From positions 62,001-126,000 of the forward strand of contig JAURZM010000070.1 of the NCBI GenBank assembly GCA_030653385.1: 64,000 nt of DNA, read 5' to 3'. Below are positions 7,690 through 16,855 of the stretch, in pieces; position 1 is the first letter of the stretch, and every line of letters begins with the position of its first letter. The translations under genes and the position numbers were made by a program. The stretch comes from Rubrivivax sp. Its GTDB lineage: Bacteria > Pseudomonadota > Gammaproteobacteria > Burkholderiales > Burkholderiaceae_C. The notes under the pieces are model-generated. The model was not told where the DNA came from and made no database searches. It saw only the letters and a program-made list of their open reading frames with translations.

Positions 7690-9480
7690 TCAGACCGTCG
7701 TGCGGGTGTTCCTGAGCCGGATGTGCAGGTCGCGCAACTGACCTTCGTCCACCTGACTCGGCGCGCCGGTCAGCAGGCATTGCGCGCGCTGCGTCTTCGG
7801 GAACGCGATCACGTCGCGGATGCTCTCGGCACCCGTCATCAGCGTGGCGATGCGGTCCAGGCCAAAAGCCAGGCCGCCGTGCGGCGGCGCGCCGTACTGC
7901 AACGCGTCGAGCAGGAAGCCGAACTTCACCTGCTGCTCTTGCGGCGTGATGTTCAGCGCTTCGAAGACACGGGCCTGCACGTCGGCACGGTGGATACGCA
8001 CGCTGCCGCCGCCGATTTCCCAGCCGTTGAGCACCATGTCGTAGGCCTTGGCGATGCAGGCGCCGGGGTCGGTCTTCATCAGCTCGTCGTGGCCGTCTTT
8101 CGGTGCCGTGAAGGGGTGGTGCACGGCGTTCCAGCGCTTGCTGTCGTCGTCGTATTCGAACATCGGGAAGTCCACCACCCACAGCGGTGCCCACTTGTCC
8201 TCGAACAGGCCATGGCTGCGGCCGAACTCGCTGTGGCCGACCTTCACGCGCAAGGCGCCCAGCGCGTCGTTCACGACCTTGGCCTTGTCGGCACCGAAGA
8301 AGATCAGGTCGCCGTTTTTGCAGCCGGTGCGCGCGATGATCTCGGCGATGGCCGCGTCGTGCAGATTCTTCACGATCGGGCTCTGCAGGCCTTCACGGCC
8401 CTTGCCGGCGTCGTTGACCTTGACCCAGGCCAGGCCCTTGGCACCGTAGATCTTCACGAACTCGGTGTAGGCGTCGATCTCGCCGCGGCTCATCTCGCCG
8501 CCGCCCGGGATGCGCAGCGCCGCGACACGCCCACCTTTGCTGGTGGCCGGGGTGCTGAAGACCTTGAAGTCGACGTCCTTCATCACGTCGGTCAGCTCGG
8601 TGAACTGCAGCTTCACGCGCAGGTCGGGCTTGTCGCTGCCATACGTGTGCATCGCCTCTGCATAGGTGAGTTCGGCATACACCGGCAGTTCCAGGCCCAG
8701 TGTCTTCCTGAACACGGTGCGGATCATGGCCTCGGTGATGGCGCGGATCTCCTCTTCGCCCAGGAAGCTGGTCTCGATGTCGATCTGCGTGAATTCGGGC
8801 TGGCGGTCAGCGCGCAGGTCTTCGTCGCGGAAGCACTTGGTGATCTGGTAGTAGCGGTCGAAGCCGGCCACCATCAGCAGTTGCTTGAAGAGCTGCGGGC
8901 TTTGCGGCAGCGCAAAGAAGTGGCCGTCGTGCACACGGCTGGGCACCAGGTAGTCACGCGCGCCTTCGGGTGTGCTCTTGGTCAGCATCGGCGTTTCGAT
9001 GTCGATGAAACCCTGCTCGTCCAGGAACTTGCGCACCTCGATGGCGACGCGGTAACGCAAGCGCAGGTTCTTCTGCATCTCTGGGCGGCGCAGGTCAAGC
9101 ACACGGTGCGTCAGACGCACCGTTTCGCTGAGGTTTTCGTCGTCCAGCGGGAAGGGTGGCGTGACGCTGGCGTTGAGCACTTCCAGCTCGTGGCACAGCA
9201 CCTCGATCTTGCCGCTGACCAGGGCGGCGTTTTCGGTGCCCGCGGGTCGTGCACGCACGAGGCCCTTGACCTGCAGGCAGAACTCGTTGCGCACGCCTTC
9301 GGCGGTCTTGAAACTTTCGGCGCGGTCGGGGTCGCAGACGATCTGCACCAGGCCTTCGCGGTCGCGCAGGTCGATGAAGATGACACCGCCGTGATCACGC
9401 CGGCGGTGGGCCCAGCCCATCAGGGTCACGGTCTGGCCCATCAGCGCTTCGCTGACCAGGCCGCAGTAGGTGGTTCTCAT
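7690..9480 (-). CDS. aspS: aspartate--tRNA ligase
   Basis: 596 residues, the normal length for bacterial AspRS. The N-terminal OB-fold that binds the anticodon is clear (GQTVTLMGWAHRRRDHGGV, FIDLRDREGLVQIVCD). It is followed by class II motifs (FRDEDLRADRQPEFTQID for motif 2, GLAFGLDRI for motif 3) and the GAD insertion domain that marks bacterial enzymes. It charges tRNA-Asp. The start is ATG 9480 (MRTTYCGLV); upstream sequence in the same frame has no AspRS similarity. DUF502 and fmdB-like genes lie upstream on the same strand, the conserved betaproteobacterial order. Confidence 0.97.
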   Translation of the reverse strand: MRTTYCGLVSEALMGQTVTLMGWAHRRRDHGGVIFIDLRDREGLVQIVCDPDRAESFKTAEGVRNEFCLQVKGLVRARPAGTENAALVSGKIEVLCHELEVLNASVTPPFPLDDENLSETVRLTHRVLDLRRPEMQKNLRLRYRVAIEVRKFLDEQGFIDIETPMLTKSTPEGARDYLVPSRVHDGHFFALPQSPQLFKQLLMVAGFDRYYQITKCFRDEDLRADRQPEFTQIDIETSFLGEEEIRAITEAMIRTVFRKTLGLELPVYAELTYAEAMHTYGSDKPDLRVKLQFTELTDVMKDVDFKVFSTPATSKGGRVAALRIPGGGEMSRGEIDAYTEFVKIYGAKGLAWVKVNDAGKGREGLQSPIVKNLHDAAIAEIIARTGCKNGDLIFFGADKAKVVNDALGALRVKVGHSEFGRSHGLFEDKWAPLWVVDFPMFEYDDDSKRWNAVHHPFTAPKDGHDELMKTDPGACIAKAYDMVLNGWEIGGGSVRIHRADVQARVFEALNITPQEQQVKFGFLLDALQYGAPPHGGLAFGLDRIATLMTGAESIRDVIAFPKTQRAQCLLTGAPSQVDEGQLRDLHIRLRNTRTTV

Positions 9481-9628
9481 GATTCGATTCCAGTCGAAAA
9501 CAGGGTGTTCTTGAAAAGGGTGTCGGGGTCTGGCGCTGCTGCAAACCCGGTGGCCAGGGGCCGGATGCCGCCCTTGCCATGCACGGGTCTGCTCAGGGCT
9601 GGCCGGTTGCCTTGCCGGGCCAGCCCGG

Positions 9629-10282
9629 TCAATTTCGCGCCGGCGCCACGGCCACTGGCGGCGCGCCGTTGCCACCGGGGCTGACGACGCCCATCGAGAT
9701 AACGTACTTCAAGGCCTCGTCGACGCTCATCTTGAGCTCGATGACATCGGCGCGCGGCATCATCAGGAAAAAGCCCGAAGTCGGGTTCGGCGTGGTCGGC
9801 ACATAGACGCTGACGTAGTCGCCTGGCAGGCGTGTGGCCACCTCACCACCGGGCCGACCCGTGACAAAGGCGATGGTCCAGCTGCCATGGCGCGGGTACT
9901 GCACCAGCACGGCTTCGCGAAAGGCGTTGCCGCTGCTGGAAAACAGCGTGTCGGAAACCTGCTTGACCGAGTTGTAGATGCTCTTGACGATGGGAATCTG
10001 GCGCAGCACGCGGTCCCACTGCCGAACCCACCACTGACCCACGAAGTTGGCGGCAAACACACCCGTCAGCAAGAGGCCGAGCACCATCACCACCACACCC
10101 AGGCCCGGCATGCCACGCAGGCGGTCGATGTTGGCGCGGGCGGCCTCGGGCAGCACGGCCTGGGTGGCACCCAGCAGCCATGCAAAAACGCCGTCCAACG
10201 TACCCAGCAGCCAGGACAGCACCCAGATGGTGATGGCCAACGGCAACCAGACCAGCAGGCCAGCGACGAGGTATTTTTTCAA
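9629..10282 (-). CDS. DUF502 family membrane protein
   Basis: 217 residues. Two strongly hydrophobic N-terminal segments (residues 3-25 and about 60-82) are followed by the conserved DUF502 stretch RQIPIVKSIYNSVKQVSDT, a GRPGGEV turn and VYVPTTPNPTSGFF. It is an inner-membrane protein of unknown biochemical role, widely conserved next to aspS in betaproteobacteria. It lies 20 bp downstream of the FmdB-like gene and 148 bp upstream of aspS, so all three may share a transcript. The Pro/Ala-rich last 15 residues are not conserved in the family. Confidence 0.9.
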   Translation of the reverse strand: MKKYLVAGLLVWLPLAITIWVLSWLLGTLDGVFAWLLGATQAVLPEAARANIDRLRGMPGLGVVVMVLGLLLTGVFAANFVGQWWVRQWDRVLRQIPIVKSIYNSVKQVSDTLFSSSGNAFREAVLVQYPRHGSWTIAFVTGRPGGEVATRLPGDYVSVYVPTTPNPTSGFFLMMPRADVIELKMSVDEALKYVISMGVVSPGGNGAPPVAVAPARN

Positions 10283-10302
10283 CGGGGGCCGCCTGGCAAA
10301 GC

Positions 10303-10668
10303 TCAGCTGCCCGAACTGGGCGTGGCCGGTGGCGGGGCAGGCGCAGGCGCGGCGGCTGGCGCCGCCACCTTGTCGGCGGGCTTGGCTGCCCCGGCATCGG
10401 TGGCTTTGTCGGCGGACGGGGCCGCTGGCTTGTCGTCAGCTGCCTTGGCAGCCTCGCCGTCAGCGGCCTTGGGCGCAGCGGTGTTGCCGCCCTTGAAGTC
10501 GGTCACGTACCAGCCCGAACCCTTGAGCTGGAAGCCAGCCGCGGTGAGCTGCTTGGCATAGGTGCTCGCACCGCAGGCCGGACATACGGTGAGCACCGGG
10601 TCCGACATCTTCTGCAGCACGTCTTGAGCGTGGCCGCAGGAGGTGCAGCGGTAGGCGTAGATGGGCAT
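10303..10668 (-). CDS. FmdB family zinc-ribbon protein with Ala/Pro-rich tail
   Basis: 121 residues. The N-terminal 40 residues form the FmdB zinc ribbon: MPIYAYRCTSCGHAQDV with a first CxxC at Cys8/Cys11, then VCPACGAS as the second CxxC near residue 30, and the conserved KGSGWYVTDF segment. The rest is a low-complexity tail rich in Ala, Lys, Asp and Pro, probably disordered. FmdB proteins were named as putative regulators of amidase genes, but their function is not settled. The start is ATG 10668. It is first in the fmdB, DUF502, aspS run; the 145-bp gap to ubiB on its upstream side may hold a promoter. Confidence 0.88.
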   Translation of the reverse strand: MPIYAYRCTSCGHAQDVLQKMSDPVLTVCPACGASTYAKQLTAAGFQLKGSGWYVTDFKGGNTAAPKAADGEAAKAADDKPAAPSADKATDAGAAKPADKVAAPAAAPAPAPPPATPSSGS

Positions 10669-10813
10669 GGCTTGAGTGGCTCGCTGGGAGCTCGCTGGAA
10701 CGTGATTCGGTGGGCCACTGGCGCACAACGGTGGCGGCCACGGCCAAACCCTTGATTTGCAAGGTCAAAACCAGAAATTATAGGGCGGCGGCGGGTTTTC
10801 CCCGTGGCCGGCT

Positions 10814-12358
10814 TCAGAACAGGAAAAGCTGCATCGCCAGCATGCCGGCCACAAAGCCTGCTGCCGCCCAGAGCAGGGTTCGCAAGAGACGGTTGGTGCG
10901 CCGCTGCTCGGCCAGCAGCGCCAGCAGCGCCGGGCTGTCGGCGGGCCGGGCCTGCGCCTGCAGGGCCTGGTGCACCAGACGTGGCAACTCGGGCATCAGC
11001 TGGGCGTAACGCGGCGCCTCCTTTTTCAGGCGGTCCACCAGGCCGCGCCAGCCCACCTGCTCGTTCATCCAGCGCTCGAGGAAGGGCTTGGCGGTGGTCC
11101 ACAGGTCGAGCTCGGGGTCGAGCTGGCGGCCCAGGCCTTCGATGTTCAGCAAGGTCTTCTGCAGCAGCACCAGCTGGGGCTGGATCTCGACGTTGAAGCG
11201 CCGCGAGGTCTGGAACAGCCGCAGCAGCACCTGACCGAGAGAGATGTCCTTCAGCGGCCGATCGAACTGCGGCTCGCAGACCGCGCGGATGGCACCTTCC
11301 AGTTCGTTCACCCGCGTCTCTGGCGGCACCCAGCCACTTTCGATGTGCAGCTCGGCCACACGTTTGTAGTCGCGCCGGAAAAATGCGATGAAGTTGTAGG
11401 CCAGGTATTCCTTGTCGGTTTCGGTGAGCGTGCCGATGATGCCGAAGTCGAGTGCGATGTAGCGGCCAAAGGTGGCCGGGTCCAGGCTGACCTGGATGTT
11501 GCCGGGGTGCATGTCGGCATGGAAATAACCGTCGCGGAAGACCTGGGTGAAAAAGATCGTCACGCCGTCACGCGCCAGCTTGGGAATGTCGACGCCCGCT
11601 GCGCGGATGCGGTCGATCTGGCTGATGGGCACACCGATCATGCGCTGCATGACGATGACACCCGGTGTGCACAGCTCCCACACCATCTCGGGCACCAGCA
11701 CCAGGTCCAGGCCTTCCATGTTGCGGCGCAGTTGGGTGGCGTTGGCGGCCTCGCGCACGAGGTCGAGCTCGTCGTGCAGGTAGCCGTCGAACTCGGCCAC
11801 CACCTCGCGCGGTTTCAGGCGCTTGCCGTCGGCCGACAGGCGGTCGACCCAGCGAGCCAGCGTGTGCAGCAACTGCAGGTCCTGGTCGATGACTTCCAGC
11901 ATGCCCGGGCGCAGCACTTTCACCGCCACCTGGCGGCTGTCCAGCAGCACCGCGAAGTGCACCTGGGCGATGGACGCACTGGCCACCGGCTCGGCGTCGA
12001 AGCTGGCAAAAACGGCGTCGATGGGTCGCCCGAAGGCCTTTTCAACCATCGCGCGTGATTGCGCCGCCGGAAAGGGCGGCACGCGGTCTTGCAGGCGCGC
12101 CAGTTCGTCGGCCACGTCCAGCGGGATCAGGTCGCGCCGGGTCGACAGCACCTGGCCGAACTTGACGAAGATGGGCCCCAGTTTTTCCAGCCCCAGCCGC
12201 AGGCGCTCGCCACGCGGCGCGTCGAGCCGGCGGCCGATGGTGACCAACCGCACCAGCAAACGCACCCAGCGCTGGCGGAAGGCGCTGAGCGCCACCTCGT
12301 CCAGGCCGAAGCGCAGGATGGTGATGACGATGAAAACCAGGCGGGCGAGGTTCCTCAT
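10814..12358 (-). CDS. ubiB: ubiquinone biosynthesis regulatory kinase-like protein UbiB
   Basis: 514 residues, normal for UbiB. The family-specific KxGQ motif occurs at Lys66-Gln69 (KFGQVLSTRRD), followed by the Ala-rich nucleotide loop (PVASASIAQVH), the invariant lysine in QVAVKVLRP, and the catalytic stretch FHADMHPGNI with the later LDFG. Two C-terminal transmembrane helices (ending GMLAMQLFLF) anchor it in the inner membrane. UbiB is an atypical kinase/ATPase needed for aerobic ubiquinone synthesis. It lies 28 bp downstream of ubiJ on the same strand, so the pair should be co-transcribed. Confidence 0.96.
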   Translation of the reverse strand: MRNLARLVFIVITILRFGLDEVALSAFRQRWVRLLVRLVTIGRRLDAPRGERLRLGLEKLGPIFVKFGQVLSTRRDLIPLDVADELARLQDRVPPFPAAQSRAMVEKAFGRPIDAVFASFDAEPVASASIAQVHFAVLLDSRQVAVKVLRPGMLEVIDQDLQLLHTLARWVDRLSADGKRLKPREVVAEFDGYLHDELDLVREAANATQLRRNMEGLDLVLVPEMVWELCTPGVIVMQRMIGVPISQIDRIRAAGVDIPKLARDGVTIFFTQVFRDGYFHADMHPGNIQVSLDPATFGRYIALDFGIIGTLTETDKEYLAYNFIAFFRRDYKRVAELHIESGWVPPETRVNELEGAIRAVCEPQFDRPLKDISLGQVLLRLFQTSRRFNVEIQPQLVLLQKTLLNIEGLGRQLDPELDLWTTAKPFLERWMNEQVGWRGLVDRLKKEAPRYAQLMPELPRLVHQALQAQARPADSPALLALLAEQRRTNRLLRTLLWAAAGFVAGMLAMQLFLF

Positions 12359-12386
12359 GTGCGCCGTCGGCGCGAGCCGGCCATGT

Positions 12387-12917
12387 TCAGGCCCGACGTG
12401 CGCGCCACTGCTCGCCCAGCGCCGACGCCCCCTTCAGCGCCGTGCGCAGGCCGGCCGACAACATGCGGCCCAGCTGGTGCAGCGGTTGCGCCAGCTGCGG
12501 GCCGAAGAGGCGGTCCAGGTCGGCGGCCACGTCCCAGCGCAGGTTCTGCAGCAGCCAATTCACATCAGCGGCCAGCTGGGCATTGCCGTCGATCGTGAGC
12601 GCCGGCGGCTCGCCCGCCAGCGCACGCGCCAGCACCGCGGCGGGGTTGCTGGCGTCCAGCTGCACGGCCAGGTCGGCGGCATCCACGCCGCTGGGGCCGC
12701 ACCAGTCCAGCAGCCCGGCAGGCGTGACACGCCAGGCCAGCGCCGGGGGCGGCGGCAGCAGCGAGGGCCAATTGGGCAGGCTCAGCGACAGCGTGGCCCC
12801 ACTGTGTGGCCGCAGCCGTTCGGTGGCCACCGCCTCGCTGGACAGCACGTGGTTGATGAGCAGCGTCAGGCGCTCGGCAAGGGCCGGCGCCAGCATGGCA
12901 TTCAGACTGTGAAGCAT
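12387..12917 (-). CDS. ubiJ: ubiquinone biosynthesis accessory factor UbiJ (SCP2-like)
   Basis: 176 residues beginning MLHSLNAMLAPALAERLTLLINHVL. The middle part has the SCP2 lipid-binding fold characters (ALTIDGNAQLAADVNWLL), and the C-terminus is an amphipathic helix region. UbiJ, with UbiK, binds ubiquinone lipid intermediates for the soluble Ubi complex. Position before ubiB is diagnostic. In related genomes ubiJ normally follows ubiE and a Tim44-like gene; here those two are 27 kb away on the far side of the exopolysaccharide locus. The start is ATG 12917. Confidence 0.88.
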   Translation of the reverse strand: MLHSLNAMLAPALAERLTLLINHVLSSEAVATERLRPHSGATLSLSLPNWPSLLPPPPALAWRVTPAGLLDWCGPSGVDAADLAVQLDASNPAAVLARALAGEPPALTIDGNAQLAADVNWLLQNLRWDVAADLDRLFGPQLAQPLHQLGRMLSAGLRTALKGASALGEQWRARRA

Positions 12918-13108
12918 TGCGCGATTGTAGGCAGCATGGCCCCGCCGGCGCCGCGCACCCCTCATCCGTCGGCCCCGGGGCCGCACGGCAAATGGGCGAG
13001 AATCCGTCGCTTTGCCGAGCGCCTGTCACCGCCCGCCTGTCACGCCCTGTGCACCGTGGGCACGCTGCTTGCGTCGAACCCGCTACAGCACTGTGCCGCC
13101 CCAGAACG

Positions 13109-14503
13109 ATGTTCGAAGATCGAGGATACAAACGCACGTTCAGCAGCGCGCCCCAGTCGGTGACCTCGCTGGTGGCGGCCTTCCTGGAGCCGACGCTGAC
13201 GGTGCTGGTCTTCCTGGCGGTGTCGGCAGCCTTCGACGAACCCATCGGCCGCTCCGACTTGACGCTGTGCCTGCTGGTCTTTGCGCTCACCTTCCCGGGC
13301 CGCAACCGCTTCTGGGACCGGCCGCTGAACGCCGCCGTCGACATCAGCACCTCATGGCTGAGCCTCATCGTCATCCTCACGCTGTGTGGTTACGCAACAC
13401 GCAGCCTGGGCTTGTTCGATGCCAACATCGTGCTGTGGTGGATGCTGATCACACCGGTGCTGCTGTGGCTGACCTATTTCTGCGGCCGCACCCTGCTGCA
13501 GCGGCTGGCCGCGCGCCCCGAAAACCGCCGCAGCGCCGTGGTGGTGGGCGCAGGCGCGCTGGGGGTGAAGGTGTCGCGGGCGTTCCAGGCCCGTGGCCTC
13601 AGCGGCCCGACCTTCCTGGGTTATTTCGACGACCGCGCCGACGACCGGGTGGACGCCGAGGCCATCGGCCAGCGCCTGGGCAATCTGCGCCAGGTGGCGC
13701 CGTATGTGCGTGAACATGGCGTCAGCGAGATCTACATCACGCTGCCGCTGGGTTCGCAGCCCCGCATCTTGGAGCTGATGGAACAGGTGCAGGGCACCAC
13801 GGCCAGCGTCTTCTTCGTGCCCGACGTGTTTGGCATCAGCATCATCCAGGGCCGCTTGCAGGACATGAACGGCGTGCCGGTGGTCGGCTTGTGCGAAACA
13901 CCGTTCACGGGCACCAACCGGCTGGTCAAGAACCTGTCCGACATGGTGCTGGGGGCGCTGATCCTGACGTTCATCGCGCCCGTGCTGCTGGTGCTGGCCA
14001 TCGGCGTCAAGCTCAGCTCGCCCGGGCCGGCCATCTTCAAGCAGCGCCGCAACGGCCTGGACGGTGAAGAGATCATCGTCTACAAGTTCCGCTCGATGCG
14101 TTCGCAGGACGACGGCGGCATCGTCAACCAGGCCACCAAGGGCGACCCGCGCATAACACCTTTTGGCGCCTTCATCCGCCGCACCTCGCTGGACGAACTG
14201 CCGCAGTTCATCAACGTGCTGCAGGGCCGCATGAGCATCGTCGGGCCGCGCCCGCACGCGGTGGCGCACAACGAGCAGTACCGTCAGCTGATCAAGGCCT
14301 ACATGGTGCGGCACAAGGTGAAACCCGGCATCACCGGCTGGGCCCAGATCCACGGCCACCGCGGCGAAACCGACACCATCGAAAAGATGCAGGCGCGGGT
14401 GGAGTACGACCTGGAGTACCTTCGCAACTGGTCGCTGGGCCTGGACCTGCAGATCATCGCGCGCACGATCAAGCTCGTGTTCTTCGACCGCAACGCGTAC
14501 TGA
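13109..14503 (+). CDS. undecaprenyl-phosphate sugar-1-phosphate transferase (EPS initiating enzyme)
   Basis: 464 residues. Four to five N-terminal membrane spans are followed by a CoA-binding-like Rossmann segment (SAVVVGAGALGVKVSRAF) and, from about residue 270, the catalytic bacterial sugar transferase domain: a membrane re-entrant helix (DMVLGALILTFIAPVLLVLA), then KQRRNGLDGEEIIVYKFRSM, RRTSLDELPQFINVLQG, MSIVGPRPHA and KPGITGWAQIHG. It transfers a hexose-1-phosphate, most likely glucose or galactose, to undecaprenyl phosphate to start each repeat unit. This is the full-length WbaP/WcaJ architecture. It opens the plus-strand half of the EPS locus and is followed 8 bp later by epsL. Confidence 0.93.
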   Translation: MFEDRGYKRTFSSAPQSVTSLVAAFLEPTLTVLVFLAVSAAFDEPIGRSDLTLCLLVFALTFPGRNRFWDRPLNAAVDISTSWLSLIVILTLCGYATRSLGLFDANIVLWWMLITPVLLWLTYFCGRTLLQRLAARPENRRSAVVVGAGALGVKVSRAFQARGLSGPTFLGYFDDRADDRVDAEAIGQRLGNLRQVAPYVREHGVSEIYITLPLGSQPRILELMEQVQGTTASVFFVPDVFGISIIQGRLQDMNGVPVVGLCETPFTGTNRLVKNLSDMVLGALILTFIAPVLLVLAIGVKLSSPGPAIFKQRRNGLDGEEIIVYKFRSMRSQDDGGIVNQATKGDPRITPFGAFIRRTSLDELPQFINVLQGRMSIVGPRPHAVAHNEQYRQLIKAYMVRHKVKPGITGWAQIHGHRGETDTIEKMQARVEYDLEYLRNWSLGLDLQIIARTIKLVFFDRNAY

Positions 14504-14511
14504 AGGCCATC

Positions 14512-15828
14512 ATGGACCGTCCGCCTGCCCTGCCCCGCCGCGCCCCGCGCCTGCTGCCTGCAGCCCACGCCGTGGCGCTGCTGGCCTGCGCCGCCGGCCT
14601 GGGCTGGACAACACCCGCCGCAGCGCAGGCCAGCCCCTACTACGTGGCCGGGTCGCTGGCGGCCATCCACGACAGCAACATCCTGCGCCTGGCGGGCGAC
14701 CAGGTGGCCGGGCCGGGTCAAAGCCAGTCCGACACCATCTTCAGCACCGCCCTGGTGGGCGGGCTGGACCAGGGCATCGGCCGCCAGCGTGTGTTTGGCA
14801 ACCTGACGCTGCGCGACAACCGCTTCCAGCGCAACGACACCTTCAACAACCAGAGCTACAACGGTTCGCTGGGCCTGGACTGGTCCACCGTCGAGCGCAT
14901 CTCGGGCAACCTGTCGGTCAGTGCCTCGCGTGCGCTGTCCACCTTCAACGCCGAAGGGGTGGGCCTGCTGACGCAGAAGAACCTGGAAAACAACCAGGCT
15001 GCCAACGCGCTGGTGCGGGTGGGCCTGGTCACCACCTACAGCCTGGAACTGGGCGTGGGGCAGCGGCGGGTGCGCAATTCGCTGGACGACGACCGCGTGA
15101 AGGCCCGAGACTTCAACCAGGACAGTTATTCGCTGGGCCTGGCCTGGCGCCCGGGCGGCGCGCTGGCGGTCACGGCGGCGCTGCGCCAGCTGCAAGGCGA
15201 ATACCCCACCTTTCGTCGCGACACCACGGGTGCTTTCGAGTCCGACCGCTACAAGCAGCAGCAGGTCGACCTGGTCACCACCTGGCAGGCCAGCGGTGCC
15301 AGCGGGCTTGACCTTCGGCTGAGCTTCGGCGACACGCAGTACGTGGCCAACGAAGCGCGCAAGTTCTCCAGCGTCAACGGTTCGCTCGGCTGGCTATGGC
15401 AGGCCACCGGCAAGCTCCGCATCCTGAGCCGCTTCACACGCGACAAGGGGCAGGATGCCTACCCGGCAACGGTGCCTTTTTTCTTCACGCGCATCCCGGT
15501 GACGCTCTACGACAGCCGCAGCATCGACACCTGGCGGGTGCAGGCCGACTGGGACGTGTCGGCCAAGCTGGCCTTGTCCAGCAGCCTGCAGTCGGGCCGC
15601 CGCCAACTGGAGCGCGACACCGTGACCGTGGTGTCGCCCACCTCGCTGGGCACCAACAGCGGCCGCGACAACACGACGCTGTTCACACTGGGCGTGCGCT
15701 GGGCCCCGGTGCGCAACACGCTGCTGGGCTGCGACGCCAGCAGCGAAAGGCGCAGCGCCAGCGGCACCCTCACGGCCAAGCTGAAAGGCAACAGCCTGAC
15801 GTGTTACGGCCAGATCACCCTGCAATGA
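14512..15828 (+). CDS. epsL: EpsL-like exopolysaccharide outer-membrane beta-barrel protein
   Basis: 438 residues with a signal peptide (cleavage near Ala40, TPAAAQA-SPYY). The mature part is a series of alternating beta strands rich in Asn, Ser, Gly and aromatic residues (for example NLTLRDNRFQRNDTF, NQDSYSLGLAWRPGG), and it ends in a strand with C-terminal Gln. This matches the EpsL family found in exosortase-B/methanolan loci, thought to form an outer-membrane channel or assembly factor for polysaccharide. It follows the initiating transferase by 8 bp and precedes galE by 10 bp, so all three should be one transcript. Confidence 0.85.
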   Translation: MDRPPALPRRAPRLLPAAHAVALLACAAGLGWTTPAAAQASPYYVAGSLAAIHDSNILRLAGDQVAGPGQSQSDTIFSTALVGGLDQGIGRQRVFGNLTLRDNRFQRNDTFNNQSYNGSLGLDWSTVERISGNLSVSASRALSTFNAEGVGLLTQKNLENNQAANALVRVGLVTTYSLELGVGQRRVRNSLDDDRVKARDFNQDSYSLGLAWRPGGALAVTAALRQLQGEYPTFRRDTTGAFESDRYKQQQVDLVTTWQASGASGLDLRLSFGDTQYVANEARKFSSVNGSLGWLWQATGKLRILSRFTRDKGQDAYPATVPFFFTRIPVTLYDSRSIDTWRVQADWDVSAKLALSSSLQSGRRQLERDTVTVVSPTSLGTNSGRDNTTLFTLGVRWAPVRNTLLGCDASSERRSASGTLTAKLKGNSLTCYGQITLQ

Positions 15829-15838
15829 CGGAAACGCA

Positions 15839-16855
15839 ATGTCCACCATCCTGCTGACCGGCGCCACCGGCTACATCGCGTCCCACACCTGGCTGGCCTT
15901 GTGGCAGGCCGGCTTCGACGTGGTGGGGGTCGACGATTTCAGCAACAGCTCGCCCGCGGTCTTGCAGCGCCTGCAGCAATTGGGCGGGCGTGAGCCGGTT
16001 TTCGTGCGGGCCAGCGTCTGCGACGCGGCGGCAATGGAAACACTGTTCCAGCAGCACCGCATCGACGCCACGGTGCACTTTGCGGCGCTCAAGGCGGTGG
16101 GCGAGTCCGCCACCCAACCGCTGGCCTATTACGCCAACAACCTGGGCGGCCTGCTCACGGTGTGCAGCACGATGCTGCGGCACCAGGTGAGCCGCTTCGT
16201 GTTCAGTTCCAGCGCCACGGTGTATGGCGACCCGCAGAGCCTGCCGATCCGCGAAGACGCTGCGCTGACGGCCACCAACCCCTATGGGCAGACCAAGCTG
16301 ATGGGCGAGCAGATCCTGCGCGACCTGGGCCAGGCTCAGCCCGCCTGGCAGACCGCCTGCCTGCGTTACTTCAACCCGGTGGGCGCACACGACAGCGGTC
16401 TGATTGGCGAAGACCCGCGTGGTGTGCCCAACAACCTGATGCCTTACGTGGCCCAGGTGGCCGTGGGTCGGCGCGACAAGCTGGCGGTGTTTGGCCAGGA
16501 CTACGCCACACCCGACGGCACGGGTGTGCGCGACTACATCCACGTCACCGACCTGGCACAAGGCCACGTCGCCGCGCTGCAGCGGTTGCTTCAGCACGCC
16601 GGCTCCTTCACCGTCAACCTGGGCACCGGGCGCGGCTACAGCGTGCTCGAGGTGGTGGCCGCCTACGCGGCGGCCAGCGGCCGCGCGGTGCCCTACGAAA
16701 TCAAGCCCCGGCGTGCCGGCGACGTGGCCGCGTGTTACGCCGACCCCACGATGGCGCAGACGCTGCTGGGCTGGCGCGCCGAACGGGACCTGGCGCGCAT
16801 GTGCGCCGACAGCTGGCGCTGGCAATCACTCAACCCCAAGGGATTCGAAGCATGA
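15839..16855 (+). CDS. galE: UDP-glucose 4-epimerase
   Basis: 338 residues, typical for GalE. NAD-binding motif GATGYIASHTWLAL at the N-terminus, FSSSATVYG in the middle, and the catalytic YxxxK as NPYGQTKLMGEQ, plus the GalE-specific LRYFNPVGAH. It interconverts UDP-glucose and UDP-galactose, so it would supply galactosyl units to the EPS. The second Gly of the usual GxxGxxG motif is kept, but Gly is replaced by Ala at the third position (GYIAS), a common GalE variant. The stop overlaps the manC start as ATGA. Confidence 0.93.
   Translation: MSTILLTGATGYIASHTWLALWQAGFDVVGVDDFSNSSPAVLQRLQQLGGREPVFVRASVCDAAAMETLFQQHRIDATVHFAALKAVGESATQPLAYYANNLGGLLTVCSTMLRHQVSRFVFSSSATVYGDPQSLPIREDAALTATNPYGQTKLMGEQILRDLGQAQPAWQTACLRYFNPVGAHDSGLIGEDPRGVPNNLMPYVAQVAVGRRDKLAVFGQDYATPDGTGVRDYIHVTDLAQGHVAALQRLLQHAGSFTVNLGTGRGYSVLEVVAAYAAASGRAVPYEIKPRRAGDVAACYADPTMAQTLLGWRAERDLARMCADSWRWQSLNPKGFEA

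Noticed and set aside
16162..16851. Extended N-terminus for ManC through the galE region
   Set aside because: The frame is open but overlaps galE completely. ManC similarity begins at ATG 16852, which also gives the 4-nt overlap with the galE stop.
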